Shown here: one piece after another, positions 1-10,047 of the stretch | Position numbering within the stretch: the stretch's first letter is position 1 | Layout of the letters: each line of letters starts with the position of its first letter | Assembly: GCF_018294505.1 (NCBI RefSeq) | Contig: NC_057809.1 | Span: forward strand, 133,584,979-133,648,978 | Length of the DNA stretch: 64,000 bases | Source of the DNA: Triticum aestivum | Taxonomy: Eukaryota > Streptophyta > Magnoliopsida > Poales > Poaceae | Direction: 5' to 3' | The notes under the pieces: model-generated | Seen by the model: the letters and a program-made list of their open reading frames with translations, nothing else | What the model was told of the DNA's origin: nothing | Databases searched by the model: none | Program-made: the position numbers and the translations under genes

Positions 1-338
1 AACTTGACAGGCGGTCTACCGGTAGTGAACCAAGGCCGCTTGGCAAGTCTCGGTCCAATTCGAGAAAGTTTAACACCCGCACATGAAAAGAGGCAAAAGG
101 GGAACGCCGGAGGACATAGGAGTGCCGGAATGCAAAACCGACAACGGGGAAAATGTTCGGATGCATGAGACGAACACGTATGCAAATGCGATGCACATGA
201 TGACATGATATGAGATGCATGACATGGAAAAAATGCAAAACGAAGACAAAACCCAACCACGAGGGAATATCATAACTTAGTGCCGAAAATGGCAAGAGTT
301 GGAATACAATTATGGCAAGTTACATACAGGGCGTTACA
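1..338 (-). repeat. Element H 3' LTR, U3 end (partial)
   Basis: On the minus strand this LTR starts TGTAACGCCC at position 338 and runs off the window at position 1. It follows a purine-rich stretch (RC of about 339-350, GTGGTGGAGTG) that would be the polypurine tract. The 5' LTR of the same element ends in TGTTACA beside the primer-binding site at 25246, so the terminal dinucleotides agree. Only about 340 bp of a multi-kilobase LTR is visible. No promoter motif is visible in this part. Confidence 0.75.
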
Positions 339-374
339 ACACTCCACCACTACGAAAGGATCTCGTCCCGAGAT

Positions 375-520
375 CTAGGACTGGAAAAACTCCGGATATT
401 CGGAACGGAGGTGGTCCTTGTGTTCCCAGGTGGCTTCACGGTCAGAATGATGTGACCACTTCACTTTCAGGAATTTGATAGACTTGTTGCGAGTCTTACG
501 CTCAGTTTCTTCAAGGATAG
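375..520 (-). pseudogene. Element H integrase C-terminus (chromodomain-like), split off by T1
   Basis: The last ~47 codons of the H polyprotein, ending at the stop complementing 375-377. The segment contains ILEETERKTRNKSI and VKWSHHSDREATWE. These match the C-terminal module of plant chromoviruses, where a (V/I)KWxxH...EATWE pattern follows the integrase and is thought to bind chromatin. The upstream part of the same frame resumes at 10048. The interruption is T1, flanked by GATAG at 516-520 and 10043-10047. The segment itself has no stop but cannot be expressed as part of a full polyprotein. Confidence 0.85.
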
Positions 521-632
521 TGTTGACACCAGATTTTGGCATGGTCACGAATCTGGGTTCGTATGCAAAAGTTAGAGGCAACACTTCGCGGGCTGGCCCT
601 GAGTGAGAAAGTATTCGGCCTTTGCCAGCTGA

Positions 633-812
633 ATGAAACCTTGCCGGGGTAAAACCTTGCCGATGTGAGGGCTTACCGGCGTGAAAGCTTGCCAGCGGAG
701 AAGCTTGCTGGTGTGAAACCTTGCTGGGGAGGAAAGCTTGCCGGGGGAAAAGCTTGCCGGGCGAAGACCTTGCCGGGGCTGAAAAGCTTGCCGGGAAGGT
801 GCTTGCTGGGTG
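633..812 (+). repeat. Degenerate GAAACCTTGCCGG-type short tandem repeats in T1 U3
   Basis: About ten imperfect units of 14-19 bp with the core CTTGCCGG, separated by purine-rich spacers such as GGAGAAG or GTGAAAC. The same block in the 3' LTR (about 8971-9183) has two more units. The block lies in U3, some 500 bp upstream of the TATA-like box, which is where LTR enhancers usually sit. Function is inferred from position only. Confidence 0.7.
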
Positions 813-1319
813 GAAACTGTCAAGGCCAATCCGACCAGAAGCTGAAGATGGGCTCAAATGATTATCTAGCTGGACTCGAATGAAGAAGTGTTCAACATGA
901 AAGTTATTTGTAACGTCGAAACAGTCAACTTTGCTTTTGGAGTCATCATCATCCAACATAGTATACGACCTGCAAAGATGCTACAAGAGTCGGATGGTCC
1001 AGTCAGCTACATGACCGAGTCTGACTCGAAATTAAAGATGACCCCGTGGAGTATTCAAGATGGCCTTATTTGGAAAAGTGATCAACATACATATTGTTGG
1101 CCTCATCGAAGCATACAAAATTGATATTTGAACCATCTCCATCGGAAGTCATATGCAGATTCCACGGCCCGCACAAGGAGCAAGACAGAAGATTGGATCA
1201 AATTCGGGCTGAATCCAAGTGGGACCAGAACTAGGACTCTAGGTCATGAATTGATGTAATTTTCTTGTAAGGAAAGCCTAGATGAATCCTTTGCTTGTAC
1301 GGGAAGTCCAGCTGCCTCT

Positions 1320-1326
1320 TATATAT
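1320..1326 (+). promoter_or_regulatory. TATA-like box of T1 5' LTR
   Basis: TATATAT in a CTCTTATATATGTTGG context, about 360 bp before the LTR end. The same motif is conserved in the 3' LTR at 9691-9697. It probably sets the start of the element RNA. Confidence 0.55.
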
Positions 1327-1690
1327 GTTGGGGGTGACGGCCGATTGAACAACACACAATCGAACAAATCAATATACTACTTTTTCATCTACGTTTTATC
1401 TCTCCACTGTTTTTCTCTCTCGTTCTTCGCTGTTCTTCGTGTTTGAGAGCTGCGAATCTCGAGGCTCTAGGGGCAAGTGAATCGACCTAGGGAAGCCCAT
1501 AGCCGCCATAATCCCTGACGGGGTCCCTGACGGGGTCCCTCCCGGGTGCGTGGGGTTTTGGGTCTGCAAAAGCGCCCGCCAACTATCTTGTGTATCGCGC
1601 TGTCGGTCGGGTCTCCTTCGACGTGAGCTGTGGTGCATCACCCCCGGCGTCGAGGGTACACGTGACGTGTTCGTGTGTCAACACACTTTT

Positions 1691-1708
1691 TGGCGACTCC
1701 GCTGGGGA
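1691..1708 (+). other. T1 primer-binding site
   Basis: TGGCGACTCCGCTGGGGA begins 8 bp after the 5' LTR end, where the tRNA primer for minus-strand DNA synthesis pairs. It opens with TGG, complementing the CCA tail of a tRNA. I do not assign the tRNA. It is related to, but clearly not the same as, the Asp-tRNA type site used by the A elements further right. Confidence 0.7.
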
Positions 1709-1734
1709 ACAAAGATCAATCGTCATCATCCACC

Positions 1735-2325
1735 ATGTCTGATATTCCCAAGCCATCTGAGGTAGACGCCGATAATATCATTAAGCCCAGTCTTGATGAG
1801 ATATCAGCTGATCCATCGCCAAGTTTATGAGGAGTATAAGAAGGCACGTGAGGAGAAGGACTTGCAGGAGTTCCTTGCAAAGTTCAAGAAGGATCGCCAA
1901 GGCAACATCACTCCGATTGAAGAAATCAAGTTCCCTCCTCTTCAAGCCGAGCAGGTTAAAACCTCTGTAAGTACTGCCTTTTCTCCTGAGCAGTGGGCTG
2001 AGGTTGAAAGTCGTATTGCTGATGGTAATAATCTAGTCTACCAAACTTTCATAGAAAATACTAATGCTCAGAAGAATACATCTCAATCGTCTAGTGGTAA
2101 TGATGGTGTAGCTGCTAGTGTGCAAAACCCTAATCTGGCTTTACCTATTGCATCGGCGCCTCCCGTGCCGATGGCTTATTATCCTACTCAAAAAAATTAG
2201 ATTGTGACTGCACCTATTAATCCTATTATGAGCATGCCAGGTTCGGTGGCAACGCCGAACCAAACCCTACCTACAACTACAACTACTAGGCCATTACCGA
2301 ACTATAGTTCGGCATACGTGCCATA
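1735..2325 (+). pseudogene. T1 gag N-terminal region, broken
   Basis: The likely gag start is the ATG at 1735 (MSDIPKPSEVDADN). It runs out of frame near 1790, and the reading resumes in the frame that is open from 1793 to 2200. That frame contains a charged, probably helical stretch (EEYKKAREEKDLQEFLAKF). Stops TAG at 2198-2200 and TAG at 2323-2325 interrupt the frame, which continues unchanged into the main gag at 2360. The text between the stops is Pro/Thr-rich linker. The two TAG codons are consistent with former CAG codons. I infer that this is the N-terminus of one long gag and not a separate gene. Confidence 0.7.
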
Positions 2326-2359
2326 GTTCATACCTACTGCTAGTAGTCCTACTCCTCCT

Positions 2360-4408
2360 ATGCCGCTGCCACAAGTTGCATCGTCCACTGTGGATGATGG
2401 TCTAGCTAATCTTAGAGAGGATATGGCTAAGATGCTTCGAGAGAATTTTGGAGTTGAGTTACCTCGGAATCGGATTTACCAAAAGCCGTACCCCGAGTAC
2501 TTTGATGCCATCCAGTGCCCTCCGGGATATAAGATTCCAGATTTTGTTAAGTTCAATGGAGAGGGCACAAAAACCACATGGGAGCATGTCAGTCAATACT
2601 TGGCACAATTAGGTGAAGCAGGCTCACTAAATGAGTTGAAAGTGCAGTTATTTCCTCTATCATTAACCGGTACCGCATTTTCATGGTTTTCTTCTTTACC
2701 ACATGGTTCCATTCGGGTTTGGTCGCAGCTAGAGCAGAAGTTTCATGATCACTTTTATAGCGGCGACAATGAACTCAAGTTGTCACATCTAACATCGGTT
2801 AAACAGAAGCATGATGAATCGGTCTCCGATTACGTCAAGAGATTCAGAGAAACAAAAAACCGGTGTTTTAGTTTGGTGATAACCGAGAGGGACTTGGCGG
2901 ACCTAGTGCTGAGTGGTTTGAGAACTCCCATTAGAGAAAAGCTAGAAGGCTATGAGTTCTTAAATATCAACCAAGTCTTACAAAGGGCTTTGGCTCAGGA
3001 AAGCCGAAGCAAAGACCTTAGAGAAGTGCATAGATACAAAGCCGATCGTCCAAAGATGAATATGGTGGAATATGATAGCGATCACTCGGACGATGAGGGT
3101 TATGTTTTTTCTACTGAATTTGTTTGGTCATCTAAGGCCAAACCCTTTACTTGCAATGATCCGAAACCGATTCATAAGAATCGTGATCAAGAGGTGAAGT
3201 TTACTTTTAACATTGCTAAGTGTGATAAAATATTTGATGCTTTGCTACAGGTTAAGATTATTAGAATATCTCATACTTTACCGCCGTTTGAGGAGCTGAA
3301 ATGGCACGCTTATTGCAAATATCATAATTCTTTTTCTCATGCTACTAACGATTGCAGTGTTTTTCGACGGCAGATACAATCGGCCATTAATGACGGACGA
3401 TTGAACTTTTCTGAGATGCAAGTTGATAAACAGCCTTTTCCGATGAATACCATGGATTTGGAGGGAAAGAAGCTACTCATTCGGCCGGAGGTTGCCGAAT
3501 CTGCTAATAAAGCTAATGTCATTGTTGGTGAGCCCAGGAAAGACAAGGAGGGCGACAAGGTCTTGGGGAGACATGTTGTGCTTGACAAGCAACCCTGTGG
3601 CAAGGAGACAATCAAAATCACCATCAAGAATCCTACACTCGGGGGGCAACCGCAAGCGCAAGAAAATACTCATGTTAAATTTTTCAAGCCCAAAAGTCCA
3701 GAAGTTGGCAAGTGGAAGACGAATGAAGCTAAAGTGCAGCGCAAGAAAATCAAGCCAACTTTTGATATGTTGCTGTCCAAGTATGCCAATCATGCAGCCG
3801 GTTCTAGCTCTAACCGGTCACCAAATTTGAAGCGCTCAAGGTCACCTCCCCGGGAAGAATTTCAGCATCATGCAAGGCCATATGGGTCGTGGGCGCCGGG
3901 ACCATGGGCACCGCCTCTCCCCTATGTACCATATTACATGGGAGACTTCAATGGAGGATGGTGGCAGCCCCCAATGGCCCCTTATGCTTTTCATCCGGAT
4001 TGGGCAGAACAAAGGAGGCCCGTTCATGAGAGACTTTCTTATCCCACACGAGGCCGTTTGAACAATAGTGTCGATCGGCCAGTGCAAGATAATCAAAAAA
4101 GGGTTGGCAAGCAAGAATGGCGTGTTAAGTCGCCAAGTGTTGTAACGGTCGAGTCAAGCAAAGGCAAGGAAAAAACCGATGCTGACTCACTCATCTTGGG
4201 CACCGAAACATTCACCATACAACAATCGATTATGCATAGCAATCCGACTGAGCTCATACTTGCTATCGCACCAAAGCACTCGGCTAATGACCTTGAAGGA
4301 AACACTAGCCAAGTAAAGATGAGAAATCCTAAATACACTCAGCCAAAGTGGTGTCCTCCAGGGCTGAAAAAAAACACAAAAGAGGAAACTACAGAGGTTA
4401 TGGAGTGA
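2360..4408 (+). CDS. T1 gag (capsid) polyprotein, main open segment
   Basis: 682 codons, starting at the first Met after an in-frame stop and so probably not the native start. Residues ~75-215 match the retrotransposon gag fold (TWEHVSQYLAQLGEAG, FPLSLTGTAFSWFSSLP, WSQLEQKFHDHF, VKRFRETKNRC). Residues ~315-345 carry the Tat-type zinc-finger-like motif YCKYHNSFSHATNDC. The C-terminal third is low-complexity and Pro/Ser/Lys-rich. Gag would form the cytoplasmic particle that packages the element RNA. The frame ends at TGA 4406-4408, and the next segment begins 4 bp later in another frame, so a frameshift separates gag from protease here. Confidence 0.88.
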   Translation: MPLPQVASSTVDDGLANLREDMAKMLRENFGVELPRNRIYQKPYPEYFDAIQCPPGYKIPDFVKFNGEGTKTTWEHVSQYLAQLGEAGSLNELKVQLFPLSLTGTAFSWFSSLPHGSIRVWSQLEQKFHDHFYSGDNELKLSHLTSVKQKHDESVSDYVKRFRETKNRCFSLVITERDLADLVLSGLRTPIREKLEGYEFLNINQVLQRALAQESRSKDLREVHRYKADRPKMNMVEYDSDHSDDEGYVFSTEFVWSSKAKPFTCNDPKPIHKNRDQEVKFTFNIAKCDKIFDALLQVKIIRISHTLPPFEELKWHAYCKYHNSFSHATNDCSVFRRQIQSAINDGRLNFSEMQVDKQPFPMNTMDLEGKKLLIRPEVAESANKANVIVGEPRKDKEGDKVLGRHVVLDKQPCGKETIKITIKNPTLGGQPQAQENTHVKFFKPKSPEVGKWKTNEAKVQRKKIKPTFDMLLSKYANHAAGSSSNRSPNLKRSRSPPREEFQHHARPYGSWAPGPWAPPLPYVPYYMGDFNGGWWQPPMAPYAFHPDWAEQRRPVHERLSYPTRGRLNNSVDRPVQDNQKRVGKQEWRVKSPSVVTVESSKGKEKTDADSLILGTETFTIQQSIMHSNPTELILAIAPKHSANDLEGNTSQVKMRNPKYTQPKWCPPGLKKNTKEETTEVME

Positions 4409-4412
4409 AGAG

Positions 4413-5375
4413 ATGACAAAACAAGAAGCCGAGAAGCAAAGGGATAAGTTGTTCAATGACACTTGGCCCATGGTGCCTACAAAACAAGTGTGGAGGCCTA
4501 AACAAATACAAGATACAGTCGCTTCTACACCTATCACAGCAGCACCTGCGCCACCAAAGGAGGACGATGCGACAGCTATTACATCGTCTGCGACATTTCT
4601 TACTTCTCCTTCACTTGGACAAATTTCAGAATCGGTGGATGCACTTGAAGAAGAGGATGATATGTTGGACTATGAGTGTACGCCGGTTCATGAAGGTATG
4701 GATATCAATATGGTGTATTACTTAACTGCTGAGTTTCGAGCTGTAGATGAGGAAGGGGAGGTGGCTCAGCTGGATTTTGGCCCTAAAAATGCAATATTCG
4801 AAAAGCCAAATGACCCAGTAACGCATCTGAAACTGTTGTATCTCAGAGGTCATATCAATGGATCACCTCTCACTCGGATGCTTGTTGATGGTGGTGATGT
4901 GGTGAATCTTATGTTGTATTCAGTCTTCAAAAAATTGGGGCTGCATGATGAAGAGTTGGTAAAGACCAACATGGTGCTCAATGGATTTGAAGGCAAAGAG
5001 AAAACTGAAGCCAAAGGTGTGATGTATGTGGAGCTCACGGTGGGAAGTAAAACTTTGGCTACTACATCCTTTGTCGCTGAGGTGCAAGGTAACTACAATG
5101 TCATACTAGGCCATGATTGGGTTCATGCAAACCAATGTGTGCCGTCCACTATGCACCAGTTTTTGATCCAGTGGGTTGATGATGAAGTGGAAGTCATTCA
5201 TGCGGATAACTCGGCCTGTGTTGCTTTAGCCGAGGCGCCAGTGGATTGGCAACACCCAAATGCTACTTGCTTGACGGGACGTGACTTGTCAGAGTTTGAT
5301 TTTCTCAGTGCAACCAAGAATGGTTTCGTGCCCGTCTCTTTAAAGCGACTAAATGCAATCGGCTCCAAGGTATGA
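4413..5375 (+). pseudogene. T1 aspartic protease segment
   Basis: 320 codons. It begins with a charged gag-pol linker (TKQEAEKQRDKLFNDTWP) and then an acidic region. A retropepsin-like domain lies at residues ~140-250: YLRGHINGSPLTRMLVDGG is the flap-side strand plus the catalytic Asp, and NYNVILGHDWVH is the second conserved strand (ILGxDWL type). The catalytic loop reads VDGGD, where relatives usually have DGGA or DGGS, so the residue after the glycines is changed to Asp. The frame ends at TGA 5373-5375, with further stops before RT. The protease would cut the Gag-Pol precursor. Confidence 0.82.
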
Positions 5376-5477
5376 TATGCTTAAATGGATCCTAACTCAG
5401 AGTGGTTACAAAAGCGACTTGTAGAATATCGGTCCAATGAGAACGATATGTATGAGTCCATATAAGAGTTAGATGAT

Positions 5478-6446
5478 ATGGATAAATTAGGACAAGGTTT
5501 TACATCGGCCGATCCATTAGAAGAGATAGATATAGGACATGGTTCAACTCCTAGGCCGACATTTGTAAATGCAAATTTAAGAGCCGATCATAAAGCTAAG
5601 TTGATCGAGCTGTTGAAAGAATATGTTTGTTGCTTTGCGTGGGAATATCATGAGATGCCAGGTTTAAGCCGAGAGCTAGTGGAGCATCGGTTACCTATAA
5701 AGGCTGGTTTTAGACCATATAAACAATCAGCCAAAAAGTTTAATCCAAAAACATATGACTGGATCAAGGAAGAGATCGGTCGTTTGCTTAAAGCTAATTT
5801 TATTAGACCTTGCAGGTATGTCGAGTGGATTTGTAACATTGTCCCAGTGGAAAAGAAAGGATCCGGCAAGTTGAGGGTGTGCATTGACTTCAGAGATCTG
5901 AACAGGGCTACACCCAAAGATGAGTATCCCATGCCAATAGCCGATGTTCTTATTAATGATGCTTCTGGACATAAAGTTATTAGCTTTCTAGATGGTAATG
6001 CCGGATACAATCAAATTTTTATGGCCGAAGAGGACATGTCCAAGACAGCTTTTCGTTGCCCTGGTTTTCTTGGTTTATTTGAGTGGACAGTGATGACATT
6101 CGGATTAAAAAATGTTGGCGCCACATATCAAAGGGCTATGAATTTGATTTTTCATGATTTACTCGGTGTCATACTTGAAGTCTATATTGATGACATTGTT
6201 GTCAAATCGGACGCTTTTGAATCTCACTTGGCCGATTTGTGTTTAGCTTTTGAAAGAATGAAAAACTATGGACTGAAGATGAATCCTTTGAAGTGTGCAT
6301 TCGGTGTGTCGGCTGGTAAGTTTTTTGGTTTCATTTTCCATGAAGATGGCATAGAGATTGATCCCAAAAAGATAGAGGCCATACAGAAAGTGGAAGCTCC
6401 AAGATGCAAGAGAGATATGCAAAAGTTCCTTGCAAGAAGCATTTGA
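5478..6446 (+). pseudogene. T1 reverse transcriptase, truncated in thumb
   Basis: 322 codons, in frame with an upstream TAA at 5463-5465. RT motifs run in order: GLSRELVEHRLPI, the palm motif LRVCIDFRDLNRATPKDEYP, FLDGNAGYNQI, the TAFRCPG region, FGLKNVGATYQRAM, and the catalytic YIDDIVVK at about residues 236-243. The polymerase triad is therefore intact. After MQKFL the normal connection domain is missing, and the sequence jumps directly to the end of the RNase H linker (QEAFDMIKNYL) in another frame. This indicates a deletion of roughly 130-150 bp near 6430 compared with family members. Confidence 0.9.
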
Positions 6447-8688
6447 TATGATCAAGAATTATTTGTGCACTCCTCCGGTGATGAAAGCACCCAAGCATAG
6501 GGAACCCTTCAGGCTTTACATTGCAGCAGAAGAAGAAGTTATTGGTGTTGGTTTGACTCAAGAAACCGAGGGAAAAGAGCATGCTATTACATATTTGAGC
6601 AGGCGCTTGTTGGGCGCCGAGACAAGGTATACGTTTATTGAGAAACTATGTCTATGCTTATATTATGCTTGCACAAAATTGAGACATTATTTAGTGCCGA
6701 GTGCTTGTATAGTAGCTTGTCAAACCGATGTCATTAAATACATGTTGCATAGGCCAATTCTTAGTGGTAGAATTGGCAAGTGGGCTTATGCTTTGATTGA
6801 ATATGATTTGGCTTATGAATCTCTAAAATCCATGAAAGGCCAAATCGTTGCTAAATTTATTGTTGAACATCGGATTTATGACAAGTATGACATGGATATA
6901 AACCTTGTCTCATTAGTACCGTGGAGATTATATTTTGATGGTTCAGTTTGTAGCAATAGCCAAGGCGTTGGTATTGTTTACATATCTCCTCATGGTGCTG
7001 TTTTTAAAGCCTCATGCCGCTTAGAATATTTTTGCACAAATAATCAAGCCGAATATGAAGCATTGTTATTCGGTTTAGAGATGTTGCTTGCTATAGGTGT
7101 TACACATATTGAGGCTTATGGTGATTCGTTACTAGTGGTGCAGCAAATATCCAAAGTCTTTCAGTGTTTGGACGAATCACTTATTGTTTATCTTAATAAA
7201 TGTCTAGATATAATTTCTACTTTGGATTGTTTTAGCATTGCTCATATATCTAGACATGACAATTGGAAAGCAAATGAGTTGGCACAACAGGCATCCGGCT
7301 ACCATGTTGATGATGGCGTGTTTCATATTTCTGAAAAGCCGATGTCTAGTCTCGCCGACGTAGGGGAGGCCGAACCGGAGCCCACCGTTTCGGCCATTAA
7401 TGAAATATTCAATGCAGGAGAAAGTCAAGACTGGAGGAAACCCATTGTTGATTATTTGTGTGATCCTAGTAGAAGGGTGGACAGGGCTGTTCGGCGGATG
7501 GCTTTCAAGTATACAATGAGAGATGATGATCTCTGTCGCCGAACGGTTGATGATGTTCTTCTAAAGTGCTTGGACGAGGACCAAGCGAGAGTTGCTATGG
7601 GGGAGGTCGATGAAGGTATTTGTGGCACTCATCAATCAGCTCCCAAGATGAAATGGTTGCTACGACGTGTTGGATTTTATTGGCCGACTATGATTAATGA
7701 TTGCTTCAGATATTACAAAGGGTGTGAAGCTTGTCAAAAATTTGGTGATATTCAGTTGGCTCCTGCTGCTATGTTACATCCCATTATCAAGCCGTGGCCT
7801 TTCAGAGGATGGGGTTTAGACTTTATTGGACAAATTCATCTGTCTTCCTCAAAGGGGCATCGGTTCGTATTGGTGGCAACCGATTATTTCACTAAATGGT
7901 CTGAAGCAGTACCTCTCAAGAACATGACACATACGGAGGTGATTAAATTCATAACCGAGCACATTATTCATAGATTCGGCATTCCTCAAACATTGACTAC
8001 AGATCAAGGCTCCTCTTTCATGTCACACCAAGTTAGAGAATTTGCCGAATCTTATAACATAAAATTGCTCAATTCCTCTCCATATTATGCCCAAGCCAAT
8101 GGACAAGCTGAGTCTAGCAATAAAATTTTAATCAAGCTCATCAAGAGGAAGATTGAGGATAATCCAAGGAGATGGCATGAGTTGTTGTCTGAAGCTTTGT
8201 GGGCACATAGGATCTCAAGACATGGTGCTACAAAGGTGACTCCATATGAGCTAGTATACGGTCAAGAGGCAGTTTTACCGGTGGAAGTGAATTTGAATGC
8301 TTTGAGAATAGCCAAACAAAATGATTTATTGGTAGTAGACTTTTATAACTTGATGATGGACAATATTGATGAGATTGCCGATAAACGTTTGGCTGCTTTG
8401 AAGGCCATAGAGAGGGACAAGTTGAGGGTAGCAAGGGCTTACAATAACAAGGTTAAGTTGAAGAATTTTCAAGTTGGCGATCTCGTCTGGAAAGTAATTC
8501 TCCCGATTGGTTCAAGGGACAGAAAATTCGGGAAGTGGTCTCCAAGTTGGGAAGGTCCTTTTAGAATTGCAAGAATAGTTCCCGAAAACTCTTATTTGGT
8601 GGAATCCGTACAAGGGGCACTGTTACCTCGAGCTCTCAAACGCAAGTACTTGAAGAAATACCACCCAAGTGTGTGGCAAGAAGCCTAA
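6430..8688 (+). pseudogene. T1 RNase H, archaeal-type RNase H and integrase
   Basis: 752 codons, opening just after the RT deletion. Residues ~20-130 are the RT-linked RNase H remnant (FRLYIAA, AITYLSRRL). Residues ~165-300 are a second RNase H with YFDGS, NNQAEYEAL, AYGDS and RHDNWKANELAQ, the extra domain typical of Tat elements. Integrase follows. Its zinc domain has GTHQSAPKM (~397) and CEACQK; the second zinc-binding His of the HHCC set appears to be Pro. The DDE core has D in GLDFIG (~462), D in TTDQGSSF (~523) and E in GQAESSNK (~560). The C-terminal domain holds GDLVWK and GKWSPSWEGPF. The stop is at 8686-8688. Confidence 0.9.
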
Positions 8689-8857
8689 GTGGGCAATGGC
8701 CGGTATATGATTATCGCCCTTAGCACAAACATGGCCGATACCTGATTATCATCCTGAGGAATATAAATGGCCGATGGAGTGTTGACATCGTCCTTAGAAC
8801 AAACACAATACAAGTTATTTTTCGGCACACAAGCTTTGCTGAAAAACAGGGGGCATG
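8689..8857 (+). other. T1 3' untranslated region and polypurine tract
   Basis: A short spacer holding two imperfect copies of an ATGGCCG(G/A)TA...TGATTATC repeat. It ends in AAAAACAGGGGGCATG (about 8842-8857), the polypurine tract that primes plus-strand synthesis directly next to the 3' LTR. No coding evidence. Confidence 0.75.
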
Positions 8858-10042
8858 TGTTGACACTAGATTTTGGCATGGTCACGAATCTGGGTTCGTA
8901 TGCAAAAGTTAGAGGCAACACTTTGCGGGCTGGCCCTGAGTGAGAAAGTATTCGGCCTTTGCCGGCTGAATGAAACCTTGCCGGGGTAAAACCTTGCCGA
9001 TGTGAGGACTTGCCAGCGTGAAAGCTTGCCGGCGGAGAAGCTTGCCGGCGTGGAAAGCTTGCCGGCGAAGAAGCTTGCCGGTGTGAAACCTTGCCGGGGA
9101 GGAAAACTTGCCGGGGGGAAAAGCTTGCCGGGCGAAGACCTTGCCGGGGCTGAAAAGCTTGCCGGGAAGGAGCTTGCTGGGTGGAAACTGTCAAGGCCAA
9201 TCCGACCAGAAGCTGAAGATGGGCTCAAATGATTATCTAGATGGACTCGTATGAAGAAGTGTTCAACATGAAAGTTATTCGTAACGTCGAAACGGTCAAC
9301 TTTGATTTTGGAGTCATCATCATCGGACATAGTATACGACCTGCAGAGACGCTACAAGAGTCGGATGGTCCAGTCAGCTACATGACCGAGTCCGACTCGA
9401 AATTAAAGATGACCCCGTGGAGTATTCAAGATTGACCTATTTGGAAAAGTGATCAACATACGGATTGTTGGCCTCATCGAAGAGTACAAAATTGATATTT
9501 GAACCGTCTCCATCGGAAGTCATATGCAGATTCCACGGCCCGCGCAAGCAGCAAGACAGAAGATTGGATCAAATTCGGGCTGAATCCAAGTGAGACCAGA
9601 ACTCGGACTCTAGGTCGTGAATTGATGTAATTTTCTTGTAAGGAAAGCCTATATGAATCCTTTGCTTGTACGGGAAGTCCAGCTGCCTCTTATATATGTT
9701 GGGGGTGACGGCCGATTGAACAACACACAATCGAACAAATCAATATACTACTTTTTCATCTATGTTTTATCTCTCCACCGTTTTTCTCTCTGGTTCTTCG
9801 CTGTTCTTCGTGTTTGAGAGCTGCGAATATCGAGGCTCTAGGGGCGAGTGAATCGACCTAGGGCAGCCCATAGCCGCCGCAATCCCTGACGGGGTCCCTC
9901 CTGGGTGCACGGGGTTTCGGGTCCGCAAAAGCGCCCGCCGACTGTCTTGCGTATCGCGCTGTCGGTCGGGTCTCCTTCGACGTGAGCTGCGGTGCATCAC
10001 CCCCGGCATCGAGGGTACATGTTACGTGTTTGTGTTTCAACA
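8858..10042 (+). repeat. T1 3' LTR
   Basis: 1185 bp, TGTTGACACTAG to TTTCAACA, followed by the target duplication GATAG at 10043-10047. It is 22 bp longer than the 5' LTR, fully explained by +34 bp in the CTTGCCGG repeat block and -12 bp at the CTGACGGGGTCC duplication. The TATA-like TATATAT is at 9691-9697. The final inverted repeat is slightly decayed (TGTTTCAACA, against TGTGTCAACA in the 5' copy). Confidence 0.93.
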
Positions 10043-10047
10043 GATAG

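Larger units (their letters stand above)
521..1683 (+). repeat. T1 5' LTR
   Basis: 1163 bp, from TGTTGACAC to GTGTCAACA, so the ends form a short inverted repeat. It differs from the 3' LTR by scattered substitutions and by two tandem-repeat length changes. The 5' copy has an extra 12-bp CTGACGGGGTCC unit near 1513-1540. It lacks about 34 bp of the GCTTGCCGG repeat block. A TATA-like TATATAT lies at 1320-1326. Confidence 0.93.
521..10042 (+). mobile_element. T1: Tat-lineage Gypsy LTR retrotransposon
   Basis: A complete element with LTRs at 521-1683 and 8858-10042, starting TGTTGACAC and ending in TCAACA. The 5-bp target duplication GATAG is at 516-520 and 10043-10047. The internal order is gag, aspartic protease, RT, RNase H, a second (archaeal-type) RNase H, integrase. 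The additional RNase H between the RT-linked RNase H and the integrase is the hallmark of the Tat branch of Ty3/Gypsy. Coding is split over five reading segments by nonsense codons, frameshifts and one deletion, so this copy cannot transpose by itself. It interrupts the integrase tail of element H. Confidence 0.92.

Noticed and set aside
375..883. Short frames within T1 LTRs (for example 375-959 minus, 572-829 minus, 8685-9330 minus)
   Set aside because: They arise from LTR repeat sequence or join the H integrase tail to the LTR. Only the 375-520 part is real coding sequence.
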